64,000 nt of DNA. Origin: Paenibacillus barcinonensis (lineage in GTDB: Bacteria; Bacillota; Bacilli; Paenibacillales; Paenibacillaceae). The translations under genes were made by a program, and so were the position numbers. Positions 52,760 to 61,958 of the stretch are shown here, piece after piece (the first letter of the stretch is position 1; every line of letters begins with the position of its first letter). The notes under the pieces are model-generated. The model saw only the letters and a list, made by a program, of their open reading frames with translations, made no database searches and was not told the origin of the DNA. The DNA lies in contig NZ_QJSW01000014.1 of NCBI RefSeq assembly GCF_003217495.1, positions 1 to 64,000 of the forward strand, read 5' to 3'.

Positions 52760-53116
52760 GCTTGCAAAACTCCTTTATTTGGCCTGGATACGTGATAGGG
52801 CAGATCGAAACTTAGTTCTCAGACGTTATTAGTATGGTGACATCAATGGAATGAGTGTAATGAAGTGTAATGGCATTATTATAACGCAACCTTGTCCAAG
52901 ACCCTAGTCCGGGCTATTTGCAGGAAAGGGGGCAGGATCATGGAGGATACAGAAGCATATCTAAGAATGACACAGGGTGAAATGTTGTCATGCTAGGTGA
53001 GGCTTGATGTGCTCTTCTCAGGAGGGCTCTGCCCGTTTTCGCTATGAGGGAAGGTCCTCTATACTTATAGAGAACGAGAAATCATTACAAAACATGTTAA
53101 GGAGTGACGCAACAAC
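52760..53116. other. Divergent intergenic region
   Basis: No firm gene. One 18-codon frame with AAGGGGG before its ATG (52940-52996) is possible but unproven. A short inverted repeat CTCTATA...TATAGAG lies at about 53057-53073. Confidence 0.5.
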
Positions 53117-53305
53117 ATGAGTCAAGAAGTATTGGAACGTCGCAGTGAATTGCTCAAGAAGAACATTCACCAGATGCTTATTCAAGACAATCAGCACGGA
53201 ATCAGTCGCCAGGACAACATGTTTTTGCAGCAGATGATCAAAGAGCTGCACCAGACCTCACATGAACTCAATACGATGAGCAGCGAAGAAGTCTCACAGG
53301 ACTGA
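53117..53305 (+). CDS. Small helical protein, unknown
   Basis: 62 residues, preceded by AAGGAG at 12 bases. Highly charged, predicted two helices (EVLERRSELLKKNIHQMLI and DNMFLQQMIKELHQTSHELN), no Cys or membrane segment. I do not recognise the family. Followed by a hairpin terminator (53366-53390), so it is a single gene. Confidence rests on the ribosome site, terminator and coding-like composition. Confidence 0.6.
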   Translation: MSQEVLERRSELLKKNIHQMLIQDNQHGISRQDNMFLQQMIKELHQTSHELNTMSSEEVSQD

Positions 53306-53365
53306 AGCTCCAGAATATATCCATTATATCTGGTATGAGATTACATCACGATGAAAATGAAAATG

Positions 53366-53390
53366 GCGCTATCCCTGGACGGGATAGCGC
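53366..53390. terminator. Hairpin terminator between convergent genes
   Basis: A perfect 10-bp stem GCGCTATCCC (53366-53375) with 53381-53390, loop TGGAC, then a T-rich tail. Confidence 0.75.
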
Positions 53391-53414
53391 TTTGACGTTT
53401 TTGGAGCCGCGCGT

Positions 53415-55247
53415 CTACGGTAATCGCTGATGAGCGGTACGCTTCTGGATATAACGGATAAACAATTCCGCAAGCTCCGGGTCAAATTGTGTGCCAGAGC
53501 ATGCTCTCAGCTCCTCAATGGCTTCATCTATATTTTTTGTCTCCTGATATGGACGCTCGGTTGTCATGGCATCAAAGGAATCAATGACGGTCAGCATCCG
53601 GCACAGCTTCGGAATTTCTTGTCCCTTCAGGCCATAAGGGTATCCTTGACCGTCGTAGCGCTCATGATGCAGTTCGATATACGGAATCAGATCGGCGAAG
53701 CGATCATTCGTCATCACCATTTTTTTGCCCCAGGTTACATGACCCTTAATCGTATCCCATTCTTCTACTGTAAGTTTTTCCTTTTTGTTCAGAATAGACC
53801 ACGGAATCTCCAGCTTTCCGATATCATGAATCAAGGCCCCGAGCACAAAACGCCGTTTCTCCGCATTGTCCAGCTTGAGCACCTCGCTAATATCCAGCGC
53901 GTACTTGTAGACCCTCTTGGAATGTTTGAACGTATCCATGTCTTTGTATTGAAACAGGTTCAGCTGCTGCTCGATGTCACGGACGTCCTGAACCAGATCA
54001 ATCTCGTGCTCCATGCCGTCATTGCTGCCGTAGCGGTGCACGTTGTTTTTGCCCTGCTTTTTGGCATAATAGAGCGCTTTGTCCGCTTGATCCACCAGTT
54101 GAGACTTGTTGTACATATCCACCTGATATGCGGCAACTCCGGCAGAGAAGGAGAGACAACCGTGTGGTAACACCTCGACTCCCTCAAATGGCGTATCATT
54201 CAGCTGCTTGCGCAGCTTGTTCATGAAACGGTAGGACTCATCGAGCTCCATGCCTGGCATCAGCAGGGTGAACTCCTCGCCTCCATAGCGAAAAGCAGTA
54301 ACGGGAGTACCCGCAGTTTTGCGAAGCAGAAAATCCCCGAGCAAGGCTAGCAGGCTGTCACCCTGGAGGTGACCGAACTGATCGTTATATTTTTTGAAAT
54401 CATCAATATCCAGCAGTCCGAGACAAAGCGGGGTTTCCTGTGTGCGTGCCACATTAAGCTCAATCTCGAGCATGTTCTCGAAATAACTATGATTGAACAG
54501 ACCTGTCCGCTGATCCGAATTTGCCTTCTCTTCAATGGACTGGTACATGATGAATAGCTGCTTGAACGCGTGGGACAACAGGATGCTAAGACTCAGATAC
54601 AACAGTAGACCAAGCACGCCGTTATGCACAACCAGAATGGTAAGCACCAGCGACAGAATAAGCGTACATAGATACACCAGAAGGGATTCGGTTACGAATA
54701 CCCGTTTCATCTGCTGCAATGCATCCTTGGTTGAAAAATGAAAGAACAATCCCAGCGTGATTGTATTAATCATAAAATAAGCTGCCAGAGCAGCAAAATA
54801 AGGGAACAGGTTATACCCGTTGATTGCTCCGGCTTGCCCGCCTGTCCACTCAAACACGACAGAGGCTCCTGTGATCATGAGACTATAAATACTGAAGTTG
54901 ACGACATGCTTCCACCAGGCGAGCTTGCGGTCTTTGACTAACAGTATGATGGAAATCGGCAGCAACACAGAGAGGCTGAATGCTCCGCTGAACATGAATA
55001 TGCAGGCCAGATACACAGAGGAATCCATGGATTGCTGATTGCCCTTTGGGGGGATCTGGAATGTGAAATAGTCGAGGATGAGCGCAGCTCCCAGCATGGT
55101 ATAAACCATGACCCATTCGGCTGTAGACAGGTGGAAATAGGACCACTGGTTCGTATAGATAAAAACGCCAATCCCGGTGCAGCTGAGGCCGACAACATAC
55201 ATTTTGCTTCGATCTGCTTTGCGGATAAGGTTACGGATAAAGTTCAT
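53415..55247 (-). CDS. Membrane protein with GGDEF and HD-GYP domains
   Basis: 610 residues. The N-terminal ~220 residues have about seven membrane segments, of MASE-like sensor type. The GGDEF domain follows (TGLFNHSYFENMLEIEL, then YGGEEFTLL) with an intact GGEEF signature; no RxxD inhibitory site is seen five residues before it. The C-terminal HD-GYP domain has HSKRVYKYA, LIHDIGKLEIP, HHERYDGQGYP and DSFDAMT, all intact. It can therefore in principle both make and break cyclic di-GMP. It is followed on the same strand by no close gene; upstream are a 34-residue peptide and a DUF5317 protein. Confidence 0.9.
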   Translation of the reverse strand: MNFIRNLIRKADRSKMYVVGLSCTGIGVFIYTNQWSYFHLSTAEWVMVYTMLGAALILDYFTFQIPPKGNQQSMDSSVYLACIFMFSGAFSLSVLLPISIILLVKDRKLAWWKHVVNFSIYSLMITGASVVFEWTGGQAGAINGYNLFPYFAALAAYFMINTITLGLFFHFSTKDALQQMKRVFVTESLLVYLCTLILSLVLTILVVHNGVLGLLLYLSLSILLSHAFKQLFIMYQSIEEKANSDQRTGLFNHSYFENMLEIELNVARTQETPLCLGLLDIDDFKKYNDQFGHLQGDSLLALLGDFLLRKTAGTPVTAFRYGGEEFTLLMPGMELDESYRFMNKLRKQLNDTPFEGVEVLPHGCLSFSAGVAAYQVDMYNKSQLVDQADKALYYAKKQGKNNVHRYGSNDGMEHEIDLVQDVRDIEQQLNLFQYKDMDTFKHSKRVYKYALDISEVLKLDNAEKRRFVLGALIHDIGKLEIPWSILNKKEKLTVEEWDTIKGHVTWGKKMVMTNDRFADLIPYIELHHERYDGQGYPYGLKGQEIPKLCRMLTVIDSFDAMTTERPYQETKNIDEAIEELRACSGTQFDPELAELFIRYIQKRTAHQRLP

Positions 55248-55424
55248 AAAAAATCTCCTGCTTGGGTTTAGTCATCTCTTGATGTTAGGGATAAATGAAC
55301 GCTACAGCACAACGTCTCGTTTACGTGTGAGTAACTTGTTGCATTTATATTGGTTATTCTTGTATAGAGATATACTATATGTTTTTTAACATAACAAGAT
55401 CGCTCCCAAAAATCCAGCAAGAAA

Positions 55425-55448
55425 AAACAGGCCGCTCGCAGCCTGTTT
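55425..55448 (-). terminator. Terminator after the 34-residue peptide gene
   Basis: AAACAGGC (55441-55448 on the minus strand) pairs with GCCTGTTT (55425-55432 region), followed on the minus strand by further T residues. Confidence 0.65.
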
Positions 55449-55467
55449 GTCTGGTTGGCAGTAGAAC

Positions 55468-55572
55468 CTAGCCGCCAAGCTTGTACCCCGAAGTTAGTGC
55501 CACAACGACAGAAGCTACGATGATTGCGTTGATAACAATTCGGGAATATTTGATACCCTCGAATTTCTTCAT
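55468..55572 (-). CDS. 34-residue membrane peptide
   Basis: GGAAGGGAGGT lies eight bases before ATG 55572. The peptide starts MKKFEGIKYSRIVINAIIV, has one hydrophobic stretch (about 12-28) and ends GYKLGG. It has its own terminator 20 bases later. The DUF5317 gene ends 37 bases upstream on the same strand. Too short for most gene finders; the start site and terminator make it credible. Function unknown. Confidence 0.6.
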   Translation of the reverse strand: MKKFEGIKYSRIVINAIIVASVVVALTSGYKLGG

Positions 55573-55609
55573 GGAAAAAGACCTCCCTTCCTTGGAGTCT
55601 GTCTGATGC

Positions 55610-56218
55610 TCATTGGGTTTGGTATGTTTCTGCTGTTTCTGTCTCTGAGGATGACGCTACTTTCGCGCCTCGATTCACCATGATGTGCTGGATGAACAGG
55701 AATATACCAACATTCATCACAACATCACCGATGCTGATGACCTGTGTCCGTGGATACGGGCTGGACAGCGGGATGATATCACCGAGGAATGCCAGGTGGG
55801 TTGAGGCGTCCATCATGTAATGTTTGGATACAGCTCCGCCTTCCCGAAGCAGATCGACATAAAAGGGACCGAGCACTGCCGAGGCTTCCACAGAAACGGG
55901 CATCCGGCCTCCATTGACAGCCATCACGAGAAAGTTAAGAAACACCCCGATCCAGATTAGTGTGAAACCCCGATGATGTCGGTTAATCCACAGGAAACCA
56001 AGCCCGGTAATATATACAGCAGCAAACAGATAACCATTTATTGATGCGATCCAGCTCCAGCGTTCCTGCAGATAGAAAATGCCAAATTGAAAGAGCAGCA
56101 ACAGAGGGAAGATCCAGCCACCGCGTAGCCGGAGTGAAGCAAACTGGTGGAGTCCGTGCCGGACACCGCCTCTGAACAGACCAACAATCAAGCCGATCAG
56201 AATACCGTCATATACCAT
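55610..56218 (-). CDS. DUF5317-like integral membrane protein
   Basis: 202 residues with about five membrane segments. GGRMPVSVEA and GDIIPL...GDVVMNVGIFLFIQ resemble the DUF5317 family of Firmicutes, which often lies beside HD-GYP genes as here. Function unknown. It is probably co-transcribed with the 34-residue peptide gene. Confidence 0.75.
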   Translation of the reverse strand: MVYDGILIGLIVGLFRGGVRHGLHQFASLRLRGGWIFPLLLLFQFGIFYLQERWSWIASINGYLFAAVYITGLGFLWINRHHRGFTLIWIGVFLNFLVMAVNGGRMPVSVEASAVLGPFYVDLLREGGAVSKHYMMDASTHLAFLGDIIPLSSPYPRTQVISIGDVVMNVGIFLFIQHIMVNRGAKVASSSETETAETYQTQ

Positions 56219-56352
56219 GATTAACTCCTGTTCTTGCGGAGATGCGCAACGGTGATTGCGTGTTTGTGTACATAAGAAATTCGACCTGTTTTTGGCAATT
56301 CCTGCATCAGACGTCTGATTTTTAAGAAGAATTTTGTAAATGCATAGACAAA

Positions 56353-56409
56353 AACCGTCTCACCGAAAAACATAGGTCGAAACCTGAATCCAAATCGGTG
56401 AAGACGGTT
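56353..56409 (-). terminator. Terminator after the secreted protein gene
   Basis: AACCGTCT-CACCGA (56353-56366) pairs with TCGGTG-AAGACGGTT (56395-56409) with one bulge; read on the minus strand it is followed by TTTTTG. Confidence 0.75.
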
Positions 56410-56462
56410 GTATTGTTTGCTATAAACGGGGAATCTTAGTCAATAAATTGTTTGAAGGCTGA

Positions 56463-57902
56463 TTACTCCGAGCCACCATTCAAATAATTGAAGAAAGGCT
56501 GATCCACCCAGAAGTTATACGAGGTGATCTTCGCTTCAGGAGCAAGCTTGCGGAAGCCGTCCTGAATAGCCTTGGCATTTTCTTTCAGTGAGAAGGATTG
56601 AGCATAATAATGACCGAGCGTGATTTTGCTATTGGTGATCATCGGGAAGTTCGCCAGTGCTGTCGGAGAATAATACAGCGGCTGCCACCAGGAGTTGATA
56701 ATGAGCGGTGATGTGCTGTTACTGTTCTTCTTGGCGTAATTCAGTACGATGTCGTTAAAACGTGCTTTGTCAGCTGTATTGTTGAATTCAAACTGAATGT
56801 CATATTCCTTGGCATAAGCAATATAGTTTCCATTTTCAATCTGTGTAACTTTGTAATCCGGTGTTTCTTTAGGTTCACCCCATTCCTTCAGATAGATGAA
56901 GGCAGAGGTTTTAGGCTGGAACTGCACATCGGCGTCAATGCCTTCACTGCGAAGCAATCCGATCAGCTGCACTGCATGGTTGATGCTGTCATGACCATAA
57001 GTCAACGTCAATTCATCAATAAAATTGGAATCGAAGCGGCTGTCCTTGAGGTTGTAACCTGTAACGAGATCCTCACGCAGCGCCTGATCTACAATCTTTC
57101 TCAGCTCGGGAGCTTCGATGAGATCAGCTGTGCGATATGCAGCATAGAGCTTGGAGTAGATGTCTGCATCACTGGAGCGTCCGATTTCGTTTTTGTATTT
57201 CCCTTGACTGACCAGCACACGTCCAAGCAAGAGGTTGGCTGCATCCTTGCTTGCAGCACCGCCCTTAACAAGCGCGGGATACAAGCTTTCTGGAACCAGT
57301 CCTGTATCAATTGCAGCAGCGAGTTCCTGCGCTGATTTTCCTTGCAGGCGGTTAGGCTTGATTCCGGCTTTTGCCAGTGCTTTGGCTGTTTTGTCAGCAG
57401 GGTAAGTGTAAGCGAGCTCCTTGAATCCGGCTGCTTTTACGGCAAGGAATACTGCCGCGTAGATGCTCAGCTGATCCTTGGCGTGTACTTCTGTTCCGGT
57501 CAAAACTCCGTTATTGAACAGGGCAACGGCTGCATCGTAGGCTGCATCACCCGGTTTAAGATCGCTAAAGGCAGGTGCCTGTGCGGCATCCTTATTTGCA
57601 GCTGTGGCCGTAGTGCTTGTTGCTGCAATTGCGGCAATCGCTTGAAGAAAATCACCTTTGGTTGCTTGCTGTGGCAACTGGATACCGTACTTGGCTTGCA
57701 GGAATTGAGCAAAATCTGCAGCGCTCTCGCTGTAGACAGCGGCTGGTTTGGTTGAGGGTGCTTGTACAGTCAGTTGAGCCTTGGGTGCAACCGGAACCGG
57801 GGTTGCTGTAGCAGCAGAAGCGGGCAGACTGAAGCTGAGACTGCCGAGCGTTACCGGAGCGGCTAGCAGAGCTGCCAGCGTAATTTTTGTGAATTTTTGC
57901 AA
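56463..57902 (-). CDS. Secreted protein with SLH-like N-terminal part
   Basis: TTG 57902 has AAGGAGG eight bases upstream and starts MQKFTKITLAALLAAPV, a classical signal peptide ending ASA. 479 residues. After a Pro/Ala-rich linker come FSDLKPGDAAYDAAVALFNNGVL (FSDLKPGDAAYDAAVALFN) and further segments resembling degenerate S-layer homology repeats, so it may bind the cell wall. The C-terminal ~230 residues have no motif I know (HDSINHAVQLIGLLRSEGID, FIYLKEWGE). It is a single gene with its own terminator. A wall-associated or extracellular role is inferred. Confidence 0.75.
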   Translation of the reverse strand: MQKFTKITLAALLAAPVTLGSLSFSLPASAATATPVPVAPKAQLTVQAPSTKPAAVYSESAADFAQFLQAKYGIQLPQQATKGDFLQAIAAIAATSTTATAANKDAAQAPAFSDLKPGDAAYDAAVALFNNGVLTGTEVHAKDQLSIYAAVFLAVKAAGFKELAYTYPADKTAKALAKAGIKPNRLQGKSAQELAAAIDTGLVPESLYPALVKGGAASKDAANLLLGRVLVSQGKYKNEIGRSSDADIYSKLYAAYRTADLIEAPELRKIVDQALREDLVTGYNLKDSRFDSNFIDELTLTYGHDSINHAVQLIGLLRSEGIDADVQFQPKTSAFIYLKEWGEPKETPDYKVTQIENGNYIAYAKEYDIQFEFNNTADKARFNDIVLNYAKKNSNSTSPLIINSWWQPLYYSPTALANFPMITNSKITLGHYYAQSFSLKENAKAIQDGFRKLAPEAKITSYNFWVDQPFFNYLNGGSE

Positions 57903-58112
57903 AAGAAAGTCCTCCTTAGAATGAATTGAATATGATAGGGGAATATGACATAATTCTGACAAAACCTATCAGAATACAATAATTGGATTGACTTTAGCAC
58001 GGCGTCGCGCCAAATGTCAACGAAAAAAAACCAATCACGGCAGGGCTTCCAGAGGCTGGAAATCCAAATTTTACGAACTTGTTCCATATGAGTGTATACG
58101 CTGAAAGTTGTA

Positions 58113-58142
58113 TTGACAAGGATCGACATTATCCGCTAGGAT
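58113..58142 (+). promoter_or_regulatory. Promoter of the nucleoside importer operon
   Basis: TTGACA (58113-58118), an 18-bp spacer and TAGGAT (58137-58142), 36 bp before ATG 58179. Confidence 0.55.
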
Positions 58143-58178
58143 ATAAAAAAAGAATATTGAAAAGGGGAATTTTCGAAA

Positions 58179-59210
58179 ATGAAAAGAGGTTTATCGTTCG
58201 TCTTATCAATTGTAATGGTCGCTATTTTGCTGGCTGCTTGTGGGAATTCGGCTTCTAAAGACGAACAATCCGCTCAAGGCGGCAATTCTGAAAAATCCCT
58301 GCGGATGGCACTTGTACTTCCTGAAAAAATCGGGGTTAACCCTTTCTTTGTACAGATGGATGAAGGCTTCAAAAAAGCAGGCAAGGAGTTCAAGGTAGAT
58401 ACCAAAACGATTGAATCAACAGACCCTGCTGCATTTGAGCAAAACCTTCGTGCAGCTGTTGCCGAGAACTATGATCTGATTATTACAGCAACATTCCAGG
58501 CAGAGGATGCACTGAAAAAGGTGGCTGCCGAGAATCCAAACAAGTCGTTTGCAATTGTAGATACGACAGTTGATCTGCCTAACGTTCGTAGCGTTGGTTT
58601 CCGTGAGTATGAAGGCGCGTATCTGCTGGGTGCTGCTGCCGGACTTTCTACTAAAACAGATAAAGTGGGCATGATTGCTGCAATGGACGTGCCTTTGATC
58701 AAGAAATATACAGAAGGTTTCAGAGCAGGTCTGGAATCGGTTAATCCCAAAGCAGAATTCCTTGTAAACTATGTTGGTGGCTTCAATGACCCTGCCAAAG
58801 CGAAAGAGCTGGCACTGGTGCAATTCGGTAAAGGGGCTGACTTCATCGCGGGTGCATCTGCTGTAGGTGATCTCGGCGTGTTCGAAGCTGCAAAAGAAAA
58901 AGGCTTCTATACTTCGGGTCAGGATACAGACCGTACAGTAGAAGATCCGGAGCATATCGTGCTTTCTCAGTTGAAATCCACAGATACGGTTGCTTATGAA
59001 ACTGTGAAGGATTTTGCAGAAGGCAAATTCAAAGCAGGTGCTGTAAACTACGGCTTGAAAGAAGACGGTGTAGGCCTGACTTACGTTACACGTGACAGTC
59101 AGTCTCCACTCAATGCATTTGTTGGACAAGAGGTTATCGACAAGGTTAAAGCGATCAAAGATGACATCGTATCCGGTAAAATTGTAGTGAAAGACCCATT
59201 GCAACAGTAG
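58179..59210 (+). CDS. nupN: BMP-family nucleoside-binding lipoprotein
   Basis: 343 residues. The signal peptide ends in LLAAC (Cys21). The mature protein is a basic-membrane-protein family binder (MALVLPEKIGVNPFFVQMDE, ADFIAGASAVGDLGVFEAAKE, YTSGQDTDRT), the purine nucleoside binders such as B. subtilis NupN/YufN. It is the first gene of a four-gene importer (58179-62865). The hairpin at 59304-59330 separates it from the ATPase gene, which would keep the binder more abundant. Confidence 0.9.
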   Translation: MKRGLSFVLSIVMVAILLAACGNSASKDEQSAQGGNSEKSLRMALVLPEKIGVNPFFVQMDEGFKKAGKEFKVDTKTIESTDPAAFEQNLRAAVAENYDLIITATFQAEDALKKVAAENPNKSFAIVDTTVDLPNVRSVGFREYEGAYLLGAAAGLSTKTDKVGMIAAMDVPLIKKYTEGFRAGLESVNPKAEFLVNYVGGFNDPAKAKELALVQFGKGADFIAGASAVGDLGVFEAAKEKGFYTSGQDTDRTVEDPEHIVLSQLKSTDTVAYETVKDFAEGKFKAGAVNYGLKEDGVGLTYVTRDSQSPLNAFVGQEVIDKVKAIKDDIVSGKIVVKDPLQQ

Positions 59211-59303
59211 TATGGATTGTAAATTCACTTCTTGAATATGATCTGAAATATTTCATATGAAAGAAAAGCCATCCATAGATGGATGAGTAATCAATCTAGT
59301 TAG

Positions 59304-59330
59304 CCGGCTGCCCAACCAGGCAGCCGGTTT
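59304..59330 (+). terminator. Partial terminator / attenuator inside the nucleoside importer operon
   Basis: A perfect 9-bp GC-rich stem (59304-59312 with 59319-59327), loop CAACCA and a T4 tail (59328-59331), between the binder and ATPase genes. Confidence 0.8.
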
Positions 59331-59394
59331 TGCTACTGTTAACAGTGACCATTTATGTTGAACTTATATCAACCGAGGGGAGCGAACGCAAGAT

Positions 59395-60894
59395 ATGCTG
59401 TTGGAGATGGAGCAGATTACGAAGAAATATGGAAACTTCACGGCGAACCGGGAGATCCATTTTAATCTGCGCGAGGGAGAGATTCACGCACTGGTCGGGG
59501 AGAATGGAGCTGGAAAAACAACGCTGATGCGTATGCTGTATGGGATGGAGCAGCCCACATCAGGCACGATCAAGGTTCGTGGACGCGAGGTCAGCTTTGC
59601 AACACCTTCTCAGGCGATGGCCAGCGGGATCGGCATGGTACATCAGCATTTCATGCTGTTTCCATCCTTTACGGTGGCTGAGAATATTGTGATTGGGCGT
59701 GAACCTGCGGCAGCGGGGGTATTTGATCGGAAAAAAGCTGCAGCTCAGGTTGACGAATTGGGCAGACAATATGGAATGCCGGTGGACCCGTGGAAAAAAG
59801 TAGCTGAATGCCCGCTCGGCATGCAGCAGCGCGTAGAAATCCTCAAGGTGCTGCATCAGGGAGCAGACATCATTATACTGGATGAACCGTCGGCGGTGCT
59901 CACTCCGCTGGAAGTGAAAGAGCTGCTGACAAACATGAGATCACTTGCAAAGCTTGGCAAAACCTTTGTAATCATTACACACAAGCTGCAAGAGGTTATG
60001 GATGTTGCGGATCGAATCACTGTGCTGCGGGATGGACAAGTCACAGGTATATTAGAAGCGAAGGAAACGAATGTGGAGGAATTGTCACGTCTGATGGTTG
60101 GACGTGAACTGGTTCGTATGGACAAGCAGCCGTCTGTACCGGGTGAAGCTGTACTTCAGGTGGAAGGTGTGCACCTGTCGGGTGCAAGAGATCGGTCAGC
60201 ACTCAAGGATATTCATATGCACGTTCGAAAAGGCGAAGTAGTGGGCATTGCTGGTATCTCCGGCAATGGTCAATCTGAATTGATTCAGGTGATTGCAGGG
60301 CTGCGGAAGCCCGATGGCGGGCGAGTGCTTTTATCGGGGCAGGATACGACAAACTGGCCGGTTCGCCGGATACGGGAGCAGGGACTTGCACATATTCCAG
60401 AGGACCGTTACATGTGGGGAGCGGCTAAGGACGCCAGCGTGAAGGAAAACGGATTGATGGGACACCATCATCGCTTGCAGAGACGAGGCATCATTAAGGC
60501 CAAAGCAGCCAAGCTTCTCGTGGAGAGCTGGATTAAACAGTTCAGCATCAAGACAGGCTCTGCGGAAACGAAAGCTCAATTTCTGTCAGGTGGTAATTTA
60601 CAGAAGCTGATTGCAGCCCGTGAATTTGCACAGGATACGCCGTTTTTAATTGCAGCTGAACCGACACGCGGAGTGGATATCGGTGCGATGGAAACGATAC
60701 ATGCTGAATTGCTGCGCAAGCGTAATGAGGGAGCGGGCATTCTGCTGATTTCATCGGAGTTGTCAGAGATTTTGCAATTATCGGATCGCATTATTGTGAT
60801 GTACGAAGGTGAGATTGCCGGAGAACTTGCAGCAGCGGAAGCGACAGAAGAACAGATCAGCTTGCTGATGGCAGGAGGGAAAGAGCGGGTATGA
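59395..60894 (+). CDS. nupO: Nucleoside ABC importer ATPase (double domain)
   Basis: 499 residues with two ABC domains. The first has GENGAGKTTLMRMLYG, LGMQQRVEILK and IIILDEPSAVLTP. The second is degenerate in Walker A (GISGNGQSELIQV) but keeps LSGGNLQKLIAAREF and AAEPTRGVDIG. This is the layout of the sugar/nucleoside (RbsA/YufO) class. ATG 59395 follows a GAGGGGAG site. The permease gene start overlaps its stop by 4 bp. Confidence 0.92.
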   Translation: MLLEMEQITKKYGNFTANREIHFNLREGEIHALVGENGAGKTTLMRMLYGMEQPTSGTIKVRGREVSFATPSQAMASGIGMVHQHFMLFPSFTVAENIVIGREPAAAGVFDRKKAAAQVDELGRQYGMPVDPWKKVAECPLGMQQRVEILKVLHQGADIIILDEPSAVLTPLEVKELLTNMRSLAKLGKTFVIITHKLQEVMDVADRITVLRDGQVTGILEAKETNVEELSRLMVGRELVRMDKQPSVPGEAVLQVEGVHLSGARDRSALKDIHMHVRKGEVVGIAGISGNGQSELIQVIAGLRKPDGGRVLLSGQDTTNWPVRRIREQGLAHIPEDRYMWGAAKDASVKENGLMGHHHRLQRRGIIKAKAAKLLVESWIKQFSIKTGSAETKAQFLSGGNLQKLIAAREFAQDTPFLIAAEPTRGVDIGAMETIHAELLRKRNEGAGILLISSELSEILQLSDRIIVMYEGEIAGELAAAEATEEQISLLMAGGKERV

Positions 60895-61958
60895 ATCGGG
60901 TAAATGAAACACTTCGCGGACTGGTACAGCCGTTGCTTGCCGTACTGATCGGCTTGCTTGCCGGTGCGATTGCCATTCTGGTCGTAGGCGGCAACGTAAT
61001 AGATACGTACGCAGAGATGTGGAAGGGGGCCTTCGGCAACTTCTACTTCTTCACGAATACACTGGCTCGTGCCACGCCGATTATTCTGGCTGGACTTGGC
61101 GTAGCACTGGCCTTCCGCGCCGGATTTTTCAACATGGGTGCGGAAGGTCAGATGATTCTTGGAGGACTCAGTGCGGCGCTCACGGCGCTTTATCTGCCTG
61201 GGCCGGGCTGGTTTGTTTGCGTTGTGGCCATTGCTGCGGGCATTCTCGTCGGCGGCCTCTGGTCCCTTTTGGCAGGCTGGCTGGATGCGCGCTTTGGCAT
61301 GAATCTGTTAATTACGACATTGCTGCTTAACTATATCGCAACTTATTTTGGCGGGTACATGGTTTCGTATCCATTTAAAGACCGGACAGGCTCGGCGGCG
61401 ATGGCACAGACACCAATGATTGATCAGAGCATCTGGCTGCCCAAGCTGTTTCAGGGCATGGGTCTGCACGCTGGCTTCATTATTGCCGTGGTGGCAGCGA
61501 TTCTGATCTATTGGTTTACTCACAAAACGGTGACGGGTTATGAGATTCGCATGCTGGGTAGCAATCCTTCCTTTGCGGCATATGGCGGTGTGCGCCGTAT
61601 TCGCATGATGATGCTGTCGATGGTCATCAGCGGTGGTCTGGCGGGTCTGGCAGGAGCAGGAGAAGTGCTCGGAACACAGTACCGGTTTCTGGATGGCTCG
61701 TTATCCTCGGCCAGCTATGCATGGAGCGGTATTATGGCAACATTGCTTGCTCGCTCTCATCCGCTCGGTACAGCCTTTGCCGCGATTCTGCTGGCGGCTT
61801 TGCAGACCGGTGCGATGGGCATGGAGCGGAACACGGATGTACCGCTGGAGGTCGGTAGCGTTATTCAGGCGGTCTTGACGTTATTTGTGTCGGCACAGAT
61901 CGGTTACTCTTTCCTGAAGCGGAGAAAGGAGAAAAAGTCCAATGCAACAACTGTTTGA
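60891..61958 (+). CDS. nupP: Nucleoside ABC importer permease 1
   Basis: 355 residues, about nine membrane segments, of the BMP-type/branched-chain-like permease family (FFNMGAEGQMILGGLSAAL, FGMNLLITTLLLNYIA, YGGVRRIRMMMLSMVISGG in parts). ATGA overlap with the ATPase gene. It pairs with permease 2, whose gene overlaps its end by 17 bp. Confidence 0.92.
   Translation: MNRVNETLRGLVQPLLAVLIGLLAGAIAILVVGGNVIDTYAEMWKGAFGNFYFFTNTLARATPIILAGLGVALAFRAGFFNMGAEGQMILGGLSAALTALYLPGPGWFVCVVAIAAGILVGGLWSLLAGWLDARFGMNLLITTLLLNYIATYFGGYMVSYPFKDRTGSAAMAQTPMIDQSIWLPKLFQGMGLHAGFIIAVVAAILIYWFTHKTVTGYEIRMLGSNPSFAAYGGVRRIRMMMLSMVISGGLAGLAGAGEVLGTQYRFLDGSLSSASYAWSGIMATLLARSHPLGTAFAAILLAALQTGAMGMERNTDVPLEVGSVIQAVLTLFVSAQIGYSFLKRRKEKKSNATTV

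Noticed and set aside
57963..58178. Purine riboswitch ahead of the nucleoside importer
   Set aside because: I looked for the conserved purine-aptamer core (TATA...ATATGG...) and found only a standard promoter and a short leader.
58416..59228. 270-codon minus-strand frame opposite the nucleoside binder
   Set aside because: It is fully antisense to a clear lipoprotein gene and rich in Cys/Phe typical of shadow frames.
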